59,672 nucleotides of DNA from Gemmatimonadota bacterium (GTDB lineage Bacteria > Gemmatimonadota > Gemmatimonadetes > Gemmatimonadales > GWC2-71-9), in contig QHUT01000064.1 in assembly GCA_003222055.1 (NCBI GenBank), positions 1 through 59,672 on the forward strand, written 5' to 3'. Positions 24,977-33,307 of this stretch are shown in pieces (within the stretch, counting starts at the first letter, position 1; every line of letters starts with the position of its first letter). The notes under the pieces were generated by a model that saw only the letters and a list, made by a program, of their open reading frames with translations, had not been told where the DNA came from and searched no databases. Both the position numbers and the translations under genes were made by a program.

Positions 24977-26500
24977 ATGCGACGCGTCGCGGTGCGCGCG
25001 GTGGGCGCGCTGATCGCACTGACTGCGCTCACCGGGGCGTGCGCGGTGGGACCGGGATATCACCGGTCCGGCCTCGGCATGCCGGACGGCTGGCGCCCGC
25101 GCGCGGCGTCGGAGGACTCGCTCCGGCCGTTCTACGACTCGTTGCGTACCAGCCGTGATACGCTGCTGCCGGCCGGGACCGACACGGCACGCGTGCCGTT
25201 CCGATACGACACGACGTCCTCGAGGTCCGGCGCGGACTCGGGTGCCACGCTGCGGTGGCTCGATCTGATCCAGGATTCCGTGCTCCGGCAGCTCGTGGAC
25301 ACGAGCCTGCGGCAGAATCGTGACGTCCGCACCGCCCTCGCCGTGATCGACGAATTCCGCGCGCAGTACCGGGCCACGCGGGGCGCGCTCGTGCCCGAGC
25401 TGACGGCCAACGGTCAGGCCGGCCGTAGCCGTGCGGTCTTCGGGACTTTCGGGGCGCAAACGTTCGACGTGTACAAGGCCACCGCTGACCTGAGCTGGGA
25501 GCTCGATGTGTGGGGGCGGCTCCGCCGCGGCACCAGCGCCGCGCGCTCAGATCTCGTGGCTCGGGAGGAAGACCGGCGCGCGTTGCAATTGTCCCTGATC
25601 GGCGACGTGGCGACGGCGTATTTCGACCTGCGCGCGGCGGACTTGAACCTCGCGATCGCGCGCCGCACCCTCGACTCGCGGCGGCAAACGCTCGCGCTCG
25701 CACGCCGACGGCTCGATCAGGGGTTGATCTCGGAGCTCGACGTGCGACAGTTCGAGGCCGAGGTGGCGAGTCCTGCGGCGAGCGTCGCGGACTTCGAGCG
25801 TCAGGTGGCGCAGCAAGAGAACGCCCTGAGCGTCCTGGTCGGACGCAACCCCGGAGTCATCGCCCGGGGCCGCTCGCTCACGGACATGGCGGCGCTGATC
25901 CCGGTCCCGGCCGGCGTGCCGTCCGCCCTGCTCGCGCACCGGCCTGACGTGCGAGGCGCCGAAGCGACGCTCCGTGCCGCGACGGCTCGGATCGGCGTGG
26001 CGCAGGCCGCCTGGCTGCCGACCTTCACGATCACCGGTCAGTACGGCACCCAGAGCGCCGAATTCTCCCGGTGGTTCGCGTCCGGGAGCAACATCTGGCA
26101 GGCGTTCGCCGGAGTGTCGATCCCCCTGTTCAGCCAGGGCCGGCCGGGGGCCGGCGAGCAGGTGAACATCGCTCGCGCGCGGGCGGCGCAAGCGCGGTCG
26201 CGCTACGAGCAGACGGTGCTGGTGGCGCTGCGCGAGGTCGAGGACGCGCTGGTTGGACTGCGGACGGCTCAGGATCGAACCGCCGCGCAGGAGCGCCAGG
26301 TGATCGCGCTGCGGCGCGCGCTCGAGCTCGCCGACCTGCGGTATCAGAACGGCGTCTCGAGCTATCTCGACGTGCTCGACGCGCAGCGCGGCCTGTTCGG
26401 CGCCGAACTGGCGCTCACGCAGGCGGAGCGTGACCAGCTCGTCGCCGGAGTGCAGCTGTACCAGGCCGTGGGCGCCGGGTGGCCCCGCGCCGTCGACTGA
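24977..26500 (+). CDS. Outer-membrane efflux lipoprotein (TolC/OprM type)
   Basis: 507 residues with lipobox TGAC (Cys22). Two tandem OEP domains each consist of long helical hairpins: WELDVWGRLRRGTSAARSDL then AYFDLRAADLNLAIARRTL in the first, and ARIGVAQAAWLPTFTITGQYG then VALREVEDALVGLRTAQDRT in the second. The N-terminal linker (about residues 35-100) is longer and more Ser/Arg-rich than in OprM. It is the exit duct for the pump encoded 1 bp upstream. Confidence 0.92.
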   Translation: MRRVAVRAVGALIALTALTGACAVGPGYHRSGLGMPDGWRPRAASEDSLRPFYDSLRTSRDTLLPAGTDTARVPFRYDTTSSRSGADSGATLRWLDLIQDSVLRQLVDTSLRQNRDVRTALAVIDEFRAQYRATRGALVPELTANGQAGRSRAVFGTFGAQTFDVYKATADLSWELDVWGRLRRGTSAARSDLVAREEDRRALQLSLIGDVATAYFDLRAADLNLAIARRTLDSRRQTLALARRRLDQGLISELDVRQFEAEVASPAASVADFERQVAQQENALSVLVGRNPGVIARGRSLTDMAALIPVPAGVPSALLAHRPDVRGAEATLRAATARIGVAQAAWLPTFTITGQYGTQSAEFSRWFASGSNIWQAFAGVSIPLFSQGRPGAGEQVNIARARAAQARSRYEQTVLVALREVEDALVGLRTAQDRTAAQERQVIALRRALELADLRYQNGVSSYLDVLDAQRGLFGAELALTQAERDQLVAGVQLYQAVGAGWPRAVD

Positions 26501-26501
26501 T

Positions 26502-26529
26502 TTGACCATGCCACGAAGCGGGGTATCAT
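26502..26529 (+). promoter_or_regulatory. Candidate sigma-70-type promoter of the second MarR gene
   Basis: TTGACC (26502-26507), a 16-base spacer and TATCAT (26524-26529). The expected transcription start is at about 26536-26537, on the ATG itself, implying a leaderless or near-leaderless mRNA. Confidence 0.5.
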
Positions 26530-26536
26530 TTTCGTG

Positions 26537-26983
26537 ATGCACAAGCGGTCTCGGAAACCGGCGCGCCGTGGGGCGACGGCCAGCGGGCTGGTCTTCTCTT
26601 TTCTGGAAACGGCCGAAGCAGTGGAAGCCCGTCTCGAAGCGGCCGTGAATCCGCTGGGCCTGTCGCTCGCGAAGCTCGCCGTACTCCATTTCCTGGCCGA
26701 CGCGAAGGAGCCGCTGCCGCTGTCCGCCTTGGCGGAGCGTCAGCACTGCGTGCGGTCTAACATCACCCAGCTGGTCGACCGGCTCGAGAAGGACGGACTC
26801 GTGCGCCGCCGGGCGGACTCCAACGATCGTCGCAGCGTCCGGGCCGCCCTGACGGCGGCGGGGACGCGGGCGCATGCCGAGGGCATGGACGCCCTGCGGC
26901 AGGTGCAGCGAGCGATCATGGGCCCGCTCAACGCGGGCGACGCGGAGAGCCTGCGGGCCGCCCTGAAAGCACTGGGGTCGTAA
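26537..26983 (+). CDS. MarR-family transcriptional regulator
   Basis: 148 residues. Helix 1-2 spans FLETAEAVEARLEAAVNPLGLS. The DNA-binding core is LSALAERQHCVRSNITQLVDRLEKDGLVRR, where SNITQLVDRL is the recognition helix. The wing contains the family hallmark DSNDRRSVRAALT (Asp-x-x-Asp-Arg-Arg). The C-terminal helices dimerise. It is placed directly after the RND operon and is its best candidate local regulator. Start ATG 26537 is preferred because the promoter upstream predicts transcription to start there; GTG 26534 is one codon earlier. No Shine-Dalgarno sequence is visible before it. Confidence 0.88.
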   Translation: MHKRSRKPARRGATASGLVFSFLETAEAVEARLEAAVNPLGLSLAKLAVLHFLADAKEPLPLSALAERQHCVRSNITQLVDRLEKDGLVRRRADSNDRRSVRAALTAAGTRAHAEGMDALRQVQRAIMGPLNAGDAESLRAALKALGS

Positions 26984-27000
26984 CTCACCTGGAGGGTTCG

Positions 27001-27423
27001 ATGCGCTACATCGTAGCGGTGGGTCGGGTGTTGTACTCCCTCATTTTCTTGATGACTATCCTCGGCCACTTCTCGCAAGGCTATATCGGGTACGCCGCGC
27101 AGGCGGGCGTGCCGGCGGCCGCGCTCTTGGTGCCCCTCTCGGGTGTGATCGCCATCGCCGGCGGCCTGAGCGTGGCACTGGGTTACCAGGCCAAGCTCGG
27201 CGCGTGGCTGCTGGTCCTGTTCCTGGTGCCCGTCACGCTCGCCATGCACAACTTCTGGACGGTGACCGATCCCATGATGAGGGGGATGCAAATGGCGCTG
27301 TTCATGAAGAACGTCTCCATGCTTGGAGCCGCCCTCCTGATCGCGTATTTCGGCGCGGGCCCCGTCAGTCTGGACGCCCGCCGCAGGGGGCAGGCGGCGG
27401 CCGCGCCGGCCACGCGCGCGTGA
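27001..27423 (+). CDS. DoxX-family membrane protein
   Basis: 140 residues with four membrane helices (RYIVAVGRVLYSLIFLMTI, LLVPLSGVIAIAGGLSVALG, LGAWLLVLFLVPVTLAMHNF and NVSMLGAALLIAYFGAG). The spacing and the F/HNFW element before helix 4 fit DoxX-like quinone-associated or redox-stress membrane proteins. A clear GGAGG Shine-Dalgarno lies 5 bases before ATG 27001. It follows the MarR gene by 17 bp and is probably co-transcribed with it. DoxX genes are often under MarR control in stress loci. Confidence 0.8.
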   Translation: MRYIVAVGRVLYSLIFLMTILGHFSQGYIGYAAQAGVPAAALLVPLSGVIAIAGGLSVALGYQAKLGAWLLVLFLVPVTLAMHNFWTVTDPMMRGMQMALFMKNVSMLGAALLIAYFGAGPVSLDARRRGQAAAAPATRA

Positions 27424-27465
27424 GCTGGTAACGTCGAGCAGGGCCGGGAGGTTGTAGCGGGGCGG

Positions 27466-29079
27466 TCAGTAGTGAACGCCCTTGCGGACCGCGAACCCCC
27501 AGCGGCCGCCGGTGAACCCCTGGCCGAAGCGGTAGCCGACGGCGAACTCCGCCACATCGCCGCGCACGGCGCGGGTTGGGCCGATGCGCAACGACACGCC
27601 GACATCGCCGCCCAGGCGGGGCGCCTCGGTCCGATACCATGCGCCGCCGTAATCGAAGAACGGCGCCAAGCCGACTCCCATCAGCCCCCAGGCCTCATCC
27701 GCGACCAGGATGCGGTCTTCCAGCGCGAGCCAGGCCATCCGCCAACCCGTGAACTGGTGGATTCCGAACACGCGCGGACCGTTCTGCGTCGTCCACAGAT
27801 CGAACTCCTCGCCGAACTTGGGCCGCCGCAGCCGGGCACCTTCAAGGTGCAGGATCAGCGTGTGGCGCGGCACGTTCTGACTCGCCACGGTGAGCGCGCC
27901 CGAGACGCGACCCGAGTCGGGCGCTCCGGCGGTGAAGACGCCGTGCCCGGCTCCGCGCAACACCGCGAATCCCCCGGCCCAGGGGACCGCGACCTGGGCG
28001 CTCAGCTCCGTCCCGATGCCCGCCTCAGTCGGGGCGTACCCCCATGCGCGCGGCGCCACCCACAGCCCGACGCGGAGCGACTGGGACACGTCCACATCCT
28101 CGCGGCGTGCGTACGAGTTGAACCGCTCCAGCACCTGGAACCGGGAGTGCGCGACGTCCACCGCCGCTCCCGCCGTTCCGAACAGCGATCGCCTGATCGC
28201 CGGGGCACCCACGGCGTCGAAATCCTCCCGCCGCCACTGCGCGGCGAACCAGATCCGTACATAGTCCCGCGAGGTGGCGTGGGCGGCGAACCCGACCGTC
28301 ATCCCCAAGCGCAACGCGCGCCGCTCCCGGTCGAGCGACTCGACGTGCGCGCCGTCCTGGTAGTGCAGCACGCGCTCTGACGCCGCCTCGCCGTCGGTGG
28401 TCAGCGCCCGCCGCGCGGCGGTCTCGTAGAATGGGACGCCGAACAGCCACGTGCCCTCCTTCCCGTCGGTCTTGCCCTTGTAGAGGCCCTGCAATTGGAC
28501 GCGGCGGGAAAAGAAGTGGGGATTCACGTAGCCGAGACTGAAGACGCCCCGGTCGGGGGTCCTGTTGTAGACGGCGGTGAGCGACGTGGCCGTTCCCAGC
28601 AGGTTGTCCTCGACGAGCCCCGCCAGCCAGCTGGCGTCGCCCCCCGCGGACGAGTAGCCGAGCTGGGGCTTGGTGCTCCAGCCGTCGGTCGTCGCCACGC
28701 GCAGCGCGAGGCGGCCAGCGAGCCGTGTCGTGTCGATTCGTACGCGGCTGAAGACGCTCAGATTGCGCAACGCCCGCTCGCTCTCGGCCACCCGCGCCGA
28801 GTCGTAGCGGTCCCCGGGGTTGACCGGCAGCGTGCCGCGGATGACGCCGGGGCGCGTCCGGGCGTGCAGCCGGTTGGCGAGCCGGGCGATGAAGCCGGGC
28901 GCGTCGGTCTCCTGCAGGTCGAACACGTTGCGATTCACGACGATGATCGTGTCGATCGTCGCGAGGGGAGATTGGCCGGACAGGCGGACGGGCGGACCGG
29001 CGGTCAGGAGTGCCGCAGCCGTTCCGACCGCCAGTCCGCCCGTCCGCCAGACCGCCGCCGGTCTATTTGACCAAGTCAA
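27466..29079 (-). CDS. Omp85/BamA-like outer-membrane protein with a POTRA domain
   Basis: 537 residues. After a signal peptide (mature near GQSPLATID), residues about 40-120 look like one POTRA domain (VRGT...PVNPGDRYDSARVAESERALRNLSVFSRVRID), the usual N-terminal interaction module. The remainder is a large beta-barrel with a typical C-terminal strand (GYRFGQGFTGGRWGFAVRKGVHY). The single POTRA plus barrel points to a TamA/BamA-like or patatin-associated barrel rather than the essential BamA, which carries five. The signal-peptide region is encoded by a long inverted repeat (28976-29055). The gene overlaps the upstream lipoprotein stop by 17 bases. Confidence 0.75.
   Translation of the reverse strand: MTWSNRPAAVWRTGGLAVGTAAALLTAGPPVRLSGQSPLATIDTIIVVNRNVFDLQETDAPGFIARLANRLHARTRPGVIRGTLPVNPGDRYDSARVAESERALRNLSVFSRVRIDTTRLAGRLALRVATTDGWSTKPQLGYSSAGGDASWLAGLVEDNLLGTATSLTAVYNRTPDRGVFSLGYVNPHFFSRRVQLQGLYKGKTDGKEGTWLFGVPFYETAARRALTTDGEAASERVLHYQDGAHVESLDRERRALRLGMTVGFAAHATSRDYVRIWFAAQWRREDFDAVGAPAIRRSLFGTAGAAVDVAHSRFQVLERFNSYARREDVDVSQSLRVGLWVAPRAWGYAPTEAGIGTELSAQVAVPWAGGFAVLRGAGHGVFTAGAPDSGRVSGALTVASQNVPRHTLILHLEGARLRRPKFGEEFDLWTTQNGPRVFGIHQFTGWRMAWLALEDRILVADEAWGLMGVGLAPFFDYGGAWYRTEAPRLGGDVGVSLRIGPTRAVRGDVAEFAVGYRFGQGFTGGRWGFAVRKGVHY
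28976..29055. repeat. Inverted tandem repeat of a GGCGGACN unit inside the Omp85 signal-peptide region
   Basis: The left arm (28976-29005) and right arm (29026-29055) are reverse complements over about 28 bases with three mismatches. Each arm is itself made of repeated GGCGGAC/GTCCGCC units. It encodes the hydrophobic stretch and cleavage region of the Omp85-like protein. Confidence 0.75.
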
Positions 29080-29635
29080 TGCGCTGGTGCAGCGAATAGG
29101 TCGCGTGGCGAGCGGGGTCGCTCCATTCCGTGAAATACAGCGTCGCGTCTACGCGGCCCGTGATCTGGCGCAGGCCCCGCGTCGCCAGCCGGAAGGTGCC
29201 ACGCACCGAGTCGGGTTTGAGCGGGTGGCAGAAACAGGTCACGGTGGCATACGCGGGAATGCGAGCGTCCGTGCCCCCGAGCGCATACGGGACGTTCTGC
29301 CGAAGATCGTGTGCACGCCCCAGGTCGAGCGCCAGCGTCAACGAGTACTCGTCCCCCTCGCCCTCGGCGGGATTGAAATCGTAGCGGGCCAGCCCCACGT
29401 CACCACCGCCGTGCCCCGTGTCGATCGCCAGGCGCGTCAGGGTGAACCGGGGATCCTGCGTGACCGTGATCCGGCCGTGCCACTCCCACCGAGCGGACGA
29501 TTGAACCCCGAGCGTGTCGTCGAGGCGCGAGGTTGAGTCGCATGCGAGACACAATAACGGCAACAGCGTCGAGCAGAAGCGTCGCGCGACGGCGTTGCAC
29601 AAAAACGTCCCGCGGAGGCATGAAACGGATGCCAC
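29063..29635 (-). CDS. Putative small lipoprotein of unknown function
   Basis: Up to 190 residues from GTG 29635. The lipobox LACD follows a hydrophobic run (STLLPLLCLACDS), so the mature protein is lipidated. The mature part is beta-rich: RWEWHGRITVTQDPRFTLTRLAID, then YSLTLALDLGR, ATVTCFCHPLKPDSV and GRVDATLYFTEWSD. No family is recognised. Start choice is uncertain; a TTG nearer the hydrophobic run is possible. The 5' coding region (29565-29613) overlaps a dispersed 44-bp repeat, so the signal peptide may have been recruited from repeat DNA. It overlaps the Omp85-like gene and is probably co-transcribed with it. Confidence 0.6.
   Translation of the reverse strand: MASVSCLRGTFLCNAVARRFCSTLLPLLCLACDSTSRLDDTLGVQSSARWEWHGRITVTQDPRFTLTRLAIDTGHGGGDVGLARYDFNPAEGEGDEYSLTLALDLGRAHDLRQNVPYALGGTDARIPAYATVTCFCHPLKPDSVRGTFRLATRGLRQITGRVDATLYFTEWSDPARHATYSLHQRIDLVK
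29565..29613. repeat. Dispersed GCGTC-GCAGA-GCGTC element, copy 1
   Basis: Reads GCGTCGAGCAGAAGCGTCGC and then CGACGGCGTTGCAC, AAAAACGTC. It aligns along about 44 bases with 43864-43897 and 57715-57750. This copy lies in the 5' coding region of the lipoprotein gene. Confidence 0.6.
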
Positions 29636-29665
29636 GCTCAGCGATGCCTCCTCCTATCGTGTGCC

Positions 29666-30034
29666 ATGACGCTGCGCGCCTATGCTCGTCGGTTGTGGGT
29701 ACACGAGGTCGCCGTGGAGGTCTCCGTCCGGGTAGCTCGATTGAGCAAGAAGCTGTCCGGACCGGGAGCGGCGCCGCGGGCGGACCAGCTCGTCCGGGCG
29801 GCGCTCTCCGTCAGCTCAAACATAGCGGAGGCCTGCGGCCGCGGCACGATCCCGGAATTCCGCCAGTTCCTGCAGTATGCGAGGGGGTCCGCTCAGGAAA
29901 CGCTGACGCAGTTGCGCGTCGCGGCGGCGCTCGATCCGGTGCATGCAAACGCCATTCACGAGATCGAGGCTCGAGTCGCGCTCATCATCAAGACGCTCGG
30001 GCGTTTGATGGCGCACCCGCCGCCAGATAGGTGA
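29666..30034 (+). CDS. Four-helix-bundle protein (23S rRNA intervening-sequence family)
   Basis: 122 residues. The family signature is complete: LVRAALSVSSNIAEACGRG, EFRQFLQYARGSAQETLTQL and a last helix IEARVALIIKTLGRLM. Members were first described as ORFs inside 23S rRNA intervening sequences, but many are free-standing, as here; no rRNA is visible nearby. The protein forms a pentameric four-helix bundle in solved homologues and its role is unknown. It is followed by a 115-bp array of 13-bp repeats. Confidence 0.85.
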   Translation: MTLRAYARRLWVHEVAVEVSVRVARLSKKLSGPGAAPRADQLVRAALSVSSNIAEACGRGTIPEFRQFLQYARGSAQETLTQLRVAAALDPVHANAIHEIEARVALIIKTLGRLMAHPPPDR

Positions 30035-30040
30035 CGCCTT

Positions 30041-30155
30041 CGTGCTACGTCTTGTGTTACGTCTTTGTGTTACGTCTTTGTGTTACGTCTTTGTGTTACG
30101 CCTTTGTGCTACGCCTTTGTGTTACGTCTTTGTGTTACGCCTTTGTGCTACGTCG
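30041..30155. repeat. Tandem array of about nine 13-bp units (CTTTGTGTTACGT)
   Basis: CTTTGTG(T/C)TACG(T/C) repeats head to tail with only T/C variation, from just after the four-helix-bundle gene to the stop of glnA on the other strand. The unit is the reverse complement of the CGTAGCACAAAGACG piece of the element at 57715-57850. No spacers, so it is not CRISPR. Confidence 0.9.
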
Positions 30156-31505
30156 TCAATATTGCCCGAGGTATCTATCGAGCTCCCATTCGCTGACCTG
30201 CCCGATATACTCCTGCCACTCCTCGCGCTTCGCCTCCACGAATCGCTCGTAAATGTGGGCGCCCAGCGCGTCGCGGATGACGTCGTCCTTCTCGAGCATG
30301 TCGAGCGCTTCGTGCAGATCGCGCGGCAGCTCGTCGATGCGGTACTTGCGCCGCTCGCGAAAGCTCATGGTGAAGATGTTTTTGTTCACCGGATCGGGAG
30401 GGATGAGCTTCTGCTTGATGCCGTCGAGGCCGGCGGCGAGCTGGACCGCGAGGGCGAGGTACGGATTCGCCGAAGGGTCCGGCATCCGCAGCTCGCAACG
30501 CGTGCCGATGCCGCGGCGATCGGGGATCCGCACCAGCGGCGACCGGTTGCGCTGGGACCAGGCCACGTTGGTCGGCGCCTCGTACCCGGGCACCAGCCGT
30601 TTGTAGCTGTTCACCAGCGGATTGGTCACGGCGCAGAAGCCGCGGGCGTGCTTCAGGAGCCCGGCCACGTACTGGATCGCGGTTGCCGAGAGCTCCCACT
30701 TCCCGGCGGGATCGTGAAACGCGTTCTTCCCGCCCTTGAACAGCGACTGGTGCGTGTGCATCCCGGAGCCGTTCTGTCCGAAGATCGGCTTGGGCATGAA
30801 GGTGGCGAGGAAACCGTGGCGGTACGCGACGTTGCGGACCATGAACCGGAACGTCGCGAGGTTATCCGCAGTCTCGAGGGCCGCCGCATAGCGGAAATCG
30901 ATCTCGTGCTGGCCCGGCGCGACTTCGTGGTGGCCCGCCTCCACCTCGAACCCCATCGAGACCAGATCCCGGATGATCAGGCGCCGGATCTCCTCGGCCC
31001 GGTCCACGGGGGTCTGGTCGAAGTAGCCGCCGTGGTCGTGCGTCTCGGTGGTGGGCTCGCCGCTCGCGTCGAGCTGGAAGATGAAGAATTCCGCCTCGGC
31101 CCCGGCCATCATCTCGAAGCCCAGCGCCTTCGCCTCCGCGATCTGTCGCTTCAGCGCCTGCCGCGTGCACCCCGCGAACGACGATCCGTCGGGGTTGTAG
31201 ATGTCGCAGATGAGCCGGGCGATGCGCCCCCCCTCGTCGTCGTACGGCAGCACCCGGAACGTCTCGAGGTCGGGCTTCAGGACCATGTCCGACTCCTCGA
31301 TCCGGACGAACCCCTCGATCGACGACCCGTCGAACATGATGTCGCCCTCGAGCGCCTTCTCGAACTGGCTCTCGGGCACCTCGACGTTCTTGTTGACGCC
31401 CAGGATGTCGGTGAACTGGAGGCGCAGGAAGTTGACCTCCTGCTTCTTGCAGAGCTCGAGCAGCTCGCGCTTCGTCGCGCCGGTGGTCTTGAGAGCGGTG
31501 GCCAT
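30156..31505 (-). CDS. glnA: Glutamine synthetase, type I-alpha-like
   Basis: 449 residues from ATG 31505 (ATGGCCACCGCTC). ATP-dependent ligation of ammonia to glutamate in the cytoplasm. GS-I landmarks: FTDILGVNKNVEVP, MFDGSSIEGF, the metal ligands in AGAEAEFFIF and GHHEVAPGQHEIDFR, and NGSGMHTHQSLF, NKNIFTMS and FRERRKYRIDELPRDL. The short length and the absence of the NLYDL adenylylation segment place it with feedback-regulated GSI-alpha (Bacillus type), unlike its neighbour. It follows the second glnA by 99 bp, a gap filled by an inverted-repeat hairpin. Confidence 0.95.
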   Translation of the reverse strand: MATALKTTGATKRELLELCKKQEVNFLRLQFTDILGVNKNVEVPESQFEKALEGDIMFDGSSIEGFVRIEESDMVLKPDLETFRVLPYDDEGGRIARLICDIYNPDGSSFAGCTRQALKRQIAEAKALGFEMMAGAEAEFFIFQLDASGEPTTETHDHGGYFDQTPVDRAEEIRRLIIRDLVSMGFEVEAGHHEVAPGQHEIDFRYAAALETADNLATFRFMVRNVAYRHGFLATFMPKPIFGQNGSGMHTHQSLFKGGKNAFHDPAGKWELSATAIQYVAGLLKHARGFCAVTNPLVNSYKRLVPGYEAPTNVAWSQRNRSPLVRIPDRRGIGTRCELRMPDPSANPYLALAVQLAAGLDGIKQKLIPPDPVNKNIFTMSFRERRKYRIDELPRDLHEALDMLEKDDVIRDALGAHIYERFVEAKREEWQEYIGQVSEWELDRYLGQY

Positions 31506-31511
31506 AGAGAC

Positions 31512-31594
31512 GAAGAGGATGTAGAAGACGGTAGAAGGCGGTAGAGGACTGCGCAACCTCTACCGACCTCTACCGTCTTCTACCGTCCTCTACC
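31512..31594. repeat. Inverted tandem repeat of a GGTAGAAGAC unit between the two glnA genes
   Basis: The left arm (31512-31547) has about four GGTAGAAGG/AC units. The right arm (31557-31594) holds their reverse complement, CCTCTACCGTCTTCTACC and so on, over roughly 36 bases with few mismatches and a 9-base loop. It fills almost the whole gap and would form a long hairpin in the transcript. Confidence 0.85.
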
Positions 31595-31604
31595 CCGTCT
31601 CACC

Positions 31605-33074
31605 TCAGACGTCGTAATACAAGAAGAATTCGTATGGATGCGGCCGCAGGGCGACGGGGTCCACTTCCTTGGCGCGCTTGTACGCGAGCCACGTCTCGAT
31701 CAGATCGGGCGTGAACACGCCGCCCTCGAGCAGGAAGGCGTGGTCCGCCTCCAGCGCCGCGAGCGACTCGTTCAGGGAGCCCGGCGTGTTCTTCACATGC
31801 TGGCGCTCTTCGGGCTCGAGGTCGTACAGGTCCACGTCCATCGGCTTGGGCGGCTCGATCTTGTGCTTGATGCCGTCGAGGCCCGCCATCAGCAGCGCCG
31901 CGAACGTCAGGTACGGGTTCGACGACGGATCGGGCGCCCGGAACTCGACGCGCTTCGCTTTGGGCGACTTGGAATAGACCGGAATGCGGCAGATCGCCGA
32001 GCGGTTGCGCTGCGAGTAGATCAGGTTGATCGGCGCCTCGTACCCCGGCACCAGCCGCCGGTAGCTGTTGGTCGTCGGCGCCGCGAACGCGAGCAGCGCG
32101 GCCGCGTGCTTGATCAGCCCGCCGATGTACCAGCGCGCCGCATCCGACAACAGGGCATACCCCTTGGCGTCGAAGAACAGGTTCGTCCCGTCCTTCCACA
32201 AGCTCATGTGCACGTGCATGCCCGAGCCGTTGTCCCCGAACATCGGCTTGGGCATGAACGTCGCCGTGTAGCCGTTCTGATGACACACGTTCTTCACGAT
32301 GTACTTGTACATCATCAGCTGGTCGGCCATGCGCGCCAGGGTCGTGAACCGCATGTCGATCTCGGTCTGCCCCGCTGTTCCCACCTCGTGGTGATGCACT
32401 TCGACGTCGACCCCCGACGCGATCAGCGCGAGCATGATCTTCGAGCGCAGGTCCTGCAAGCGGTCGACCGGCGGCACCGGGAAGTAGCCCTCCTTGTGCC
32501 GCGGCCGGTGTCCCTGGTTCGGGCTCCCGTTCGTCCCCGAGTTCCAGATCCCCTCCTCGGAGTCGATGTGGTAGTAGCCTTCGTGCGCGTTCTGATCGAA
32601 GCGCACCGAATTGAAGATGTAGAACTCGGCTTCGGGCCCGTAGTACGCCGTCGTGGCGATCCCCGACTTCACCAGGTGCTGCTCCGCCTTCTGCGCCACG
32701 TAGCGCGGATCGCGCGAGTACCGCGCACCCGTCACGGGGTCGGACACGTCACAGGTGAGCGACAGCGTCGGCACCTCGAGACACGGATCGACGAACGCGC
32801 TCGCCGGGTCGGGAAACAACAGCATGTCGCTCTCGTTGATCGCCTGGAACCCGCGGATCGACGACCCGTCGAATCCGATCCCTTCCTTAAAGAGGTCCTC
32901 CGTGAGCTCCTTGAGCGGAATCGAAAAGTGCTGCCAGGTGCCCGGCAGATCGGTGAACCTCAAGTCCACGACTTGGACCCCGGCGTCTCGCGCCTTGCGG
33001 ATCACGTCGACGACCGTCGCGGTCGCAGGCTTGCCCGCCTGAGGGGTAGTGGTGGGCTCCAACGTCGCGGTCAT
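31605..33074 (-). CDS. glnA: Glutamine synthetase, type I-beta-like with adenylylation site
   Basis: 489 residues with start ATG 33074 preceded by a GAGGAG Shine-Dalgarno. GS-I core motifs: FTDLPGTWQHFSIP, GFDGSSIRGFQAINESDM, YYGPEAEFYIF, VEVHHHEVGTAGQTEIDMRF, NGSGMHVHMSLWKDG and YSQRNRSAICRIP. DLYDLEPEE near the C-terminal third contains the tyrosine that GlnE adenylylates in GSI-beta, so this copy can be switched off covalently. A TTGACA-17-TACCTT promoter and a TGCACA-N6-TGTGCA palindrome lie upstream. It is probably the main assimilatory enzyme, with the alpha-type gene behind it. Confidence 0.95.
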   Translation of the reverse strand: MTATLEPTTTPQAGKPATATVVDVIRKARDAGVQVVDLRFTDLPGTWQHFSIPLKELTEDLFKEGIGFDGSSIRGFQAINESDMLLFPDPASAFVDPCLEVPTLSLTCDVSDPVTGARYSRDPRYVAQKAEQHLVKSGIATTAYYGPEAEFYIFNSVRFDQNAHEGYYHIDSEEGIWNSGTNGSPNQGHRPRHKEGYFPVPPVDRLQDLRSKIMLALIASGVDVEVHHHEVGTAGQTEIDMRFTTLARMADQLMMYKYIVKNVCHQNGYTATFMPKPMFGDNGSGMHVHMSLWKDGTNLFFDAKGYALLSDAARWYIGGLIKHAAALLAFAAPTTNSYRRLVPGYEAPINLIYSQRNRSAICRIPVYSKSPKAKRVEFRAPDPSSNPYLTFAALLMAGLDGIKHKIEPPKPMDVDLYDLEPEERQHVKNTPGSLNESLAALEADHAFLLEGGVFTPDLIETWLAYKRAKEVDPVALRPHPYEFFLYYDV

Positions 33075-33210
33075 GGGTCGCTCCTCAGAGGGCTCGGTTC
33101 ACTCACGCACGTGCACGCTTGATGCCACGAACGACGCGAGCCCCGCGCCCGGCCGGGCGCGATGGGCTCGCAGCAAATTCCCCTATCGGTGGTTACGGCA
33201 GGCATGCGGG

Positions 33211-33239
33211 AAGGTACTGAGGCCGTTGCACGGTGTCAA
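33211..33239 (-). promoter_or_regulatory. Candidate promoter TTGACA-N17-TACCTT of the GSI-beta gene
   Basis: On the minus strand, -35 TTGACA (33239-33234), a 17-base spacer and -10 TACCTT (33216-33211), about 140 bases before the start codon. The same hexamers and spacing occur before cspA at 47784-47812. Confidence 0.6.
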
Positions 33240-33307
33240 CCACTTCGTGTCGCGAGCGCAACATTAATACATCGCCTAGCACGGCCGCGCGGTGTCTAGA
33301 CGCCAGA

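Noticed and set aside
29666-30034. 23S rRNA intervening sequence
   Set aside because: The protein belongs to that family, but no 23S rRNA sequence flanks it.
30041-30155. Regular 13-bp array that might be a CRISPR
   Set aside because: The units are directly adjacent with no unique spacers, and no cas gene is present; this is a plain tandem repeat.
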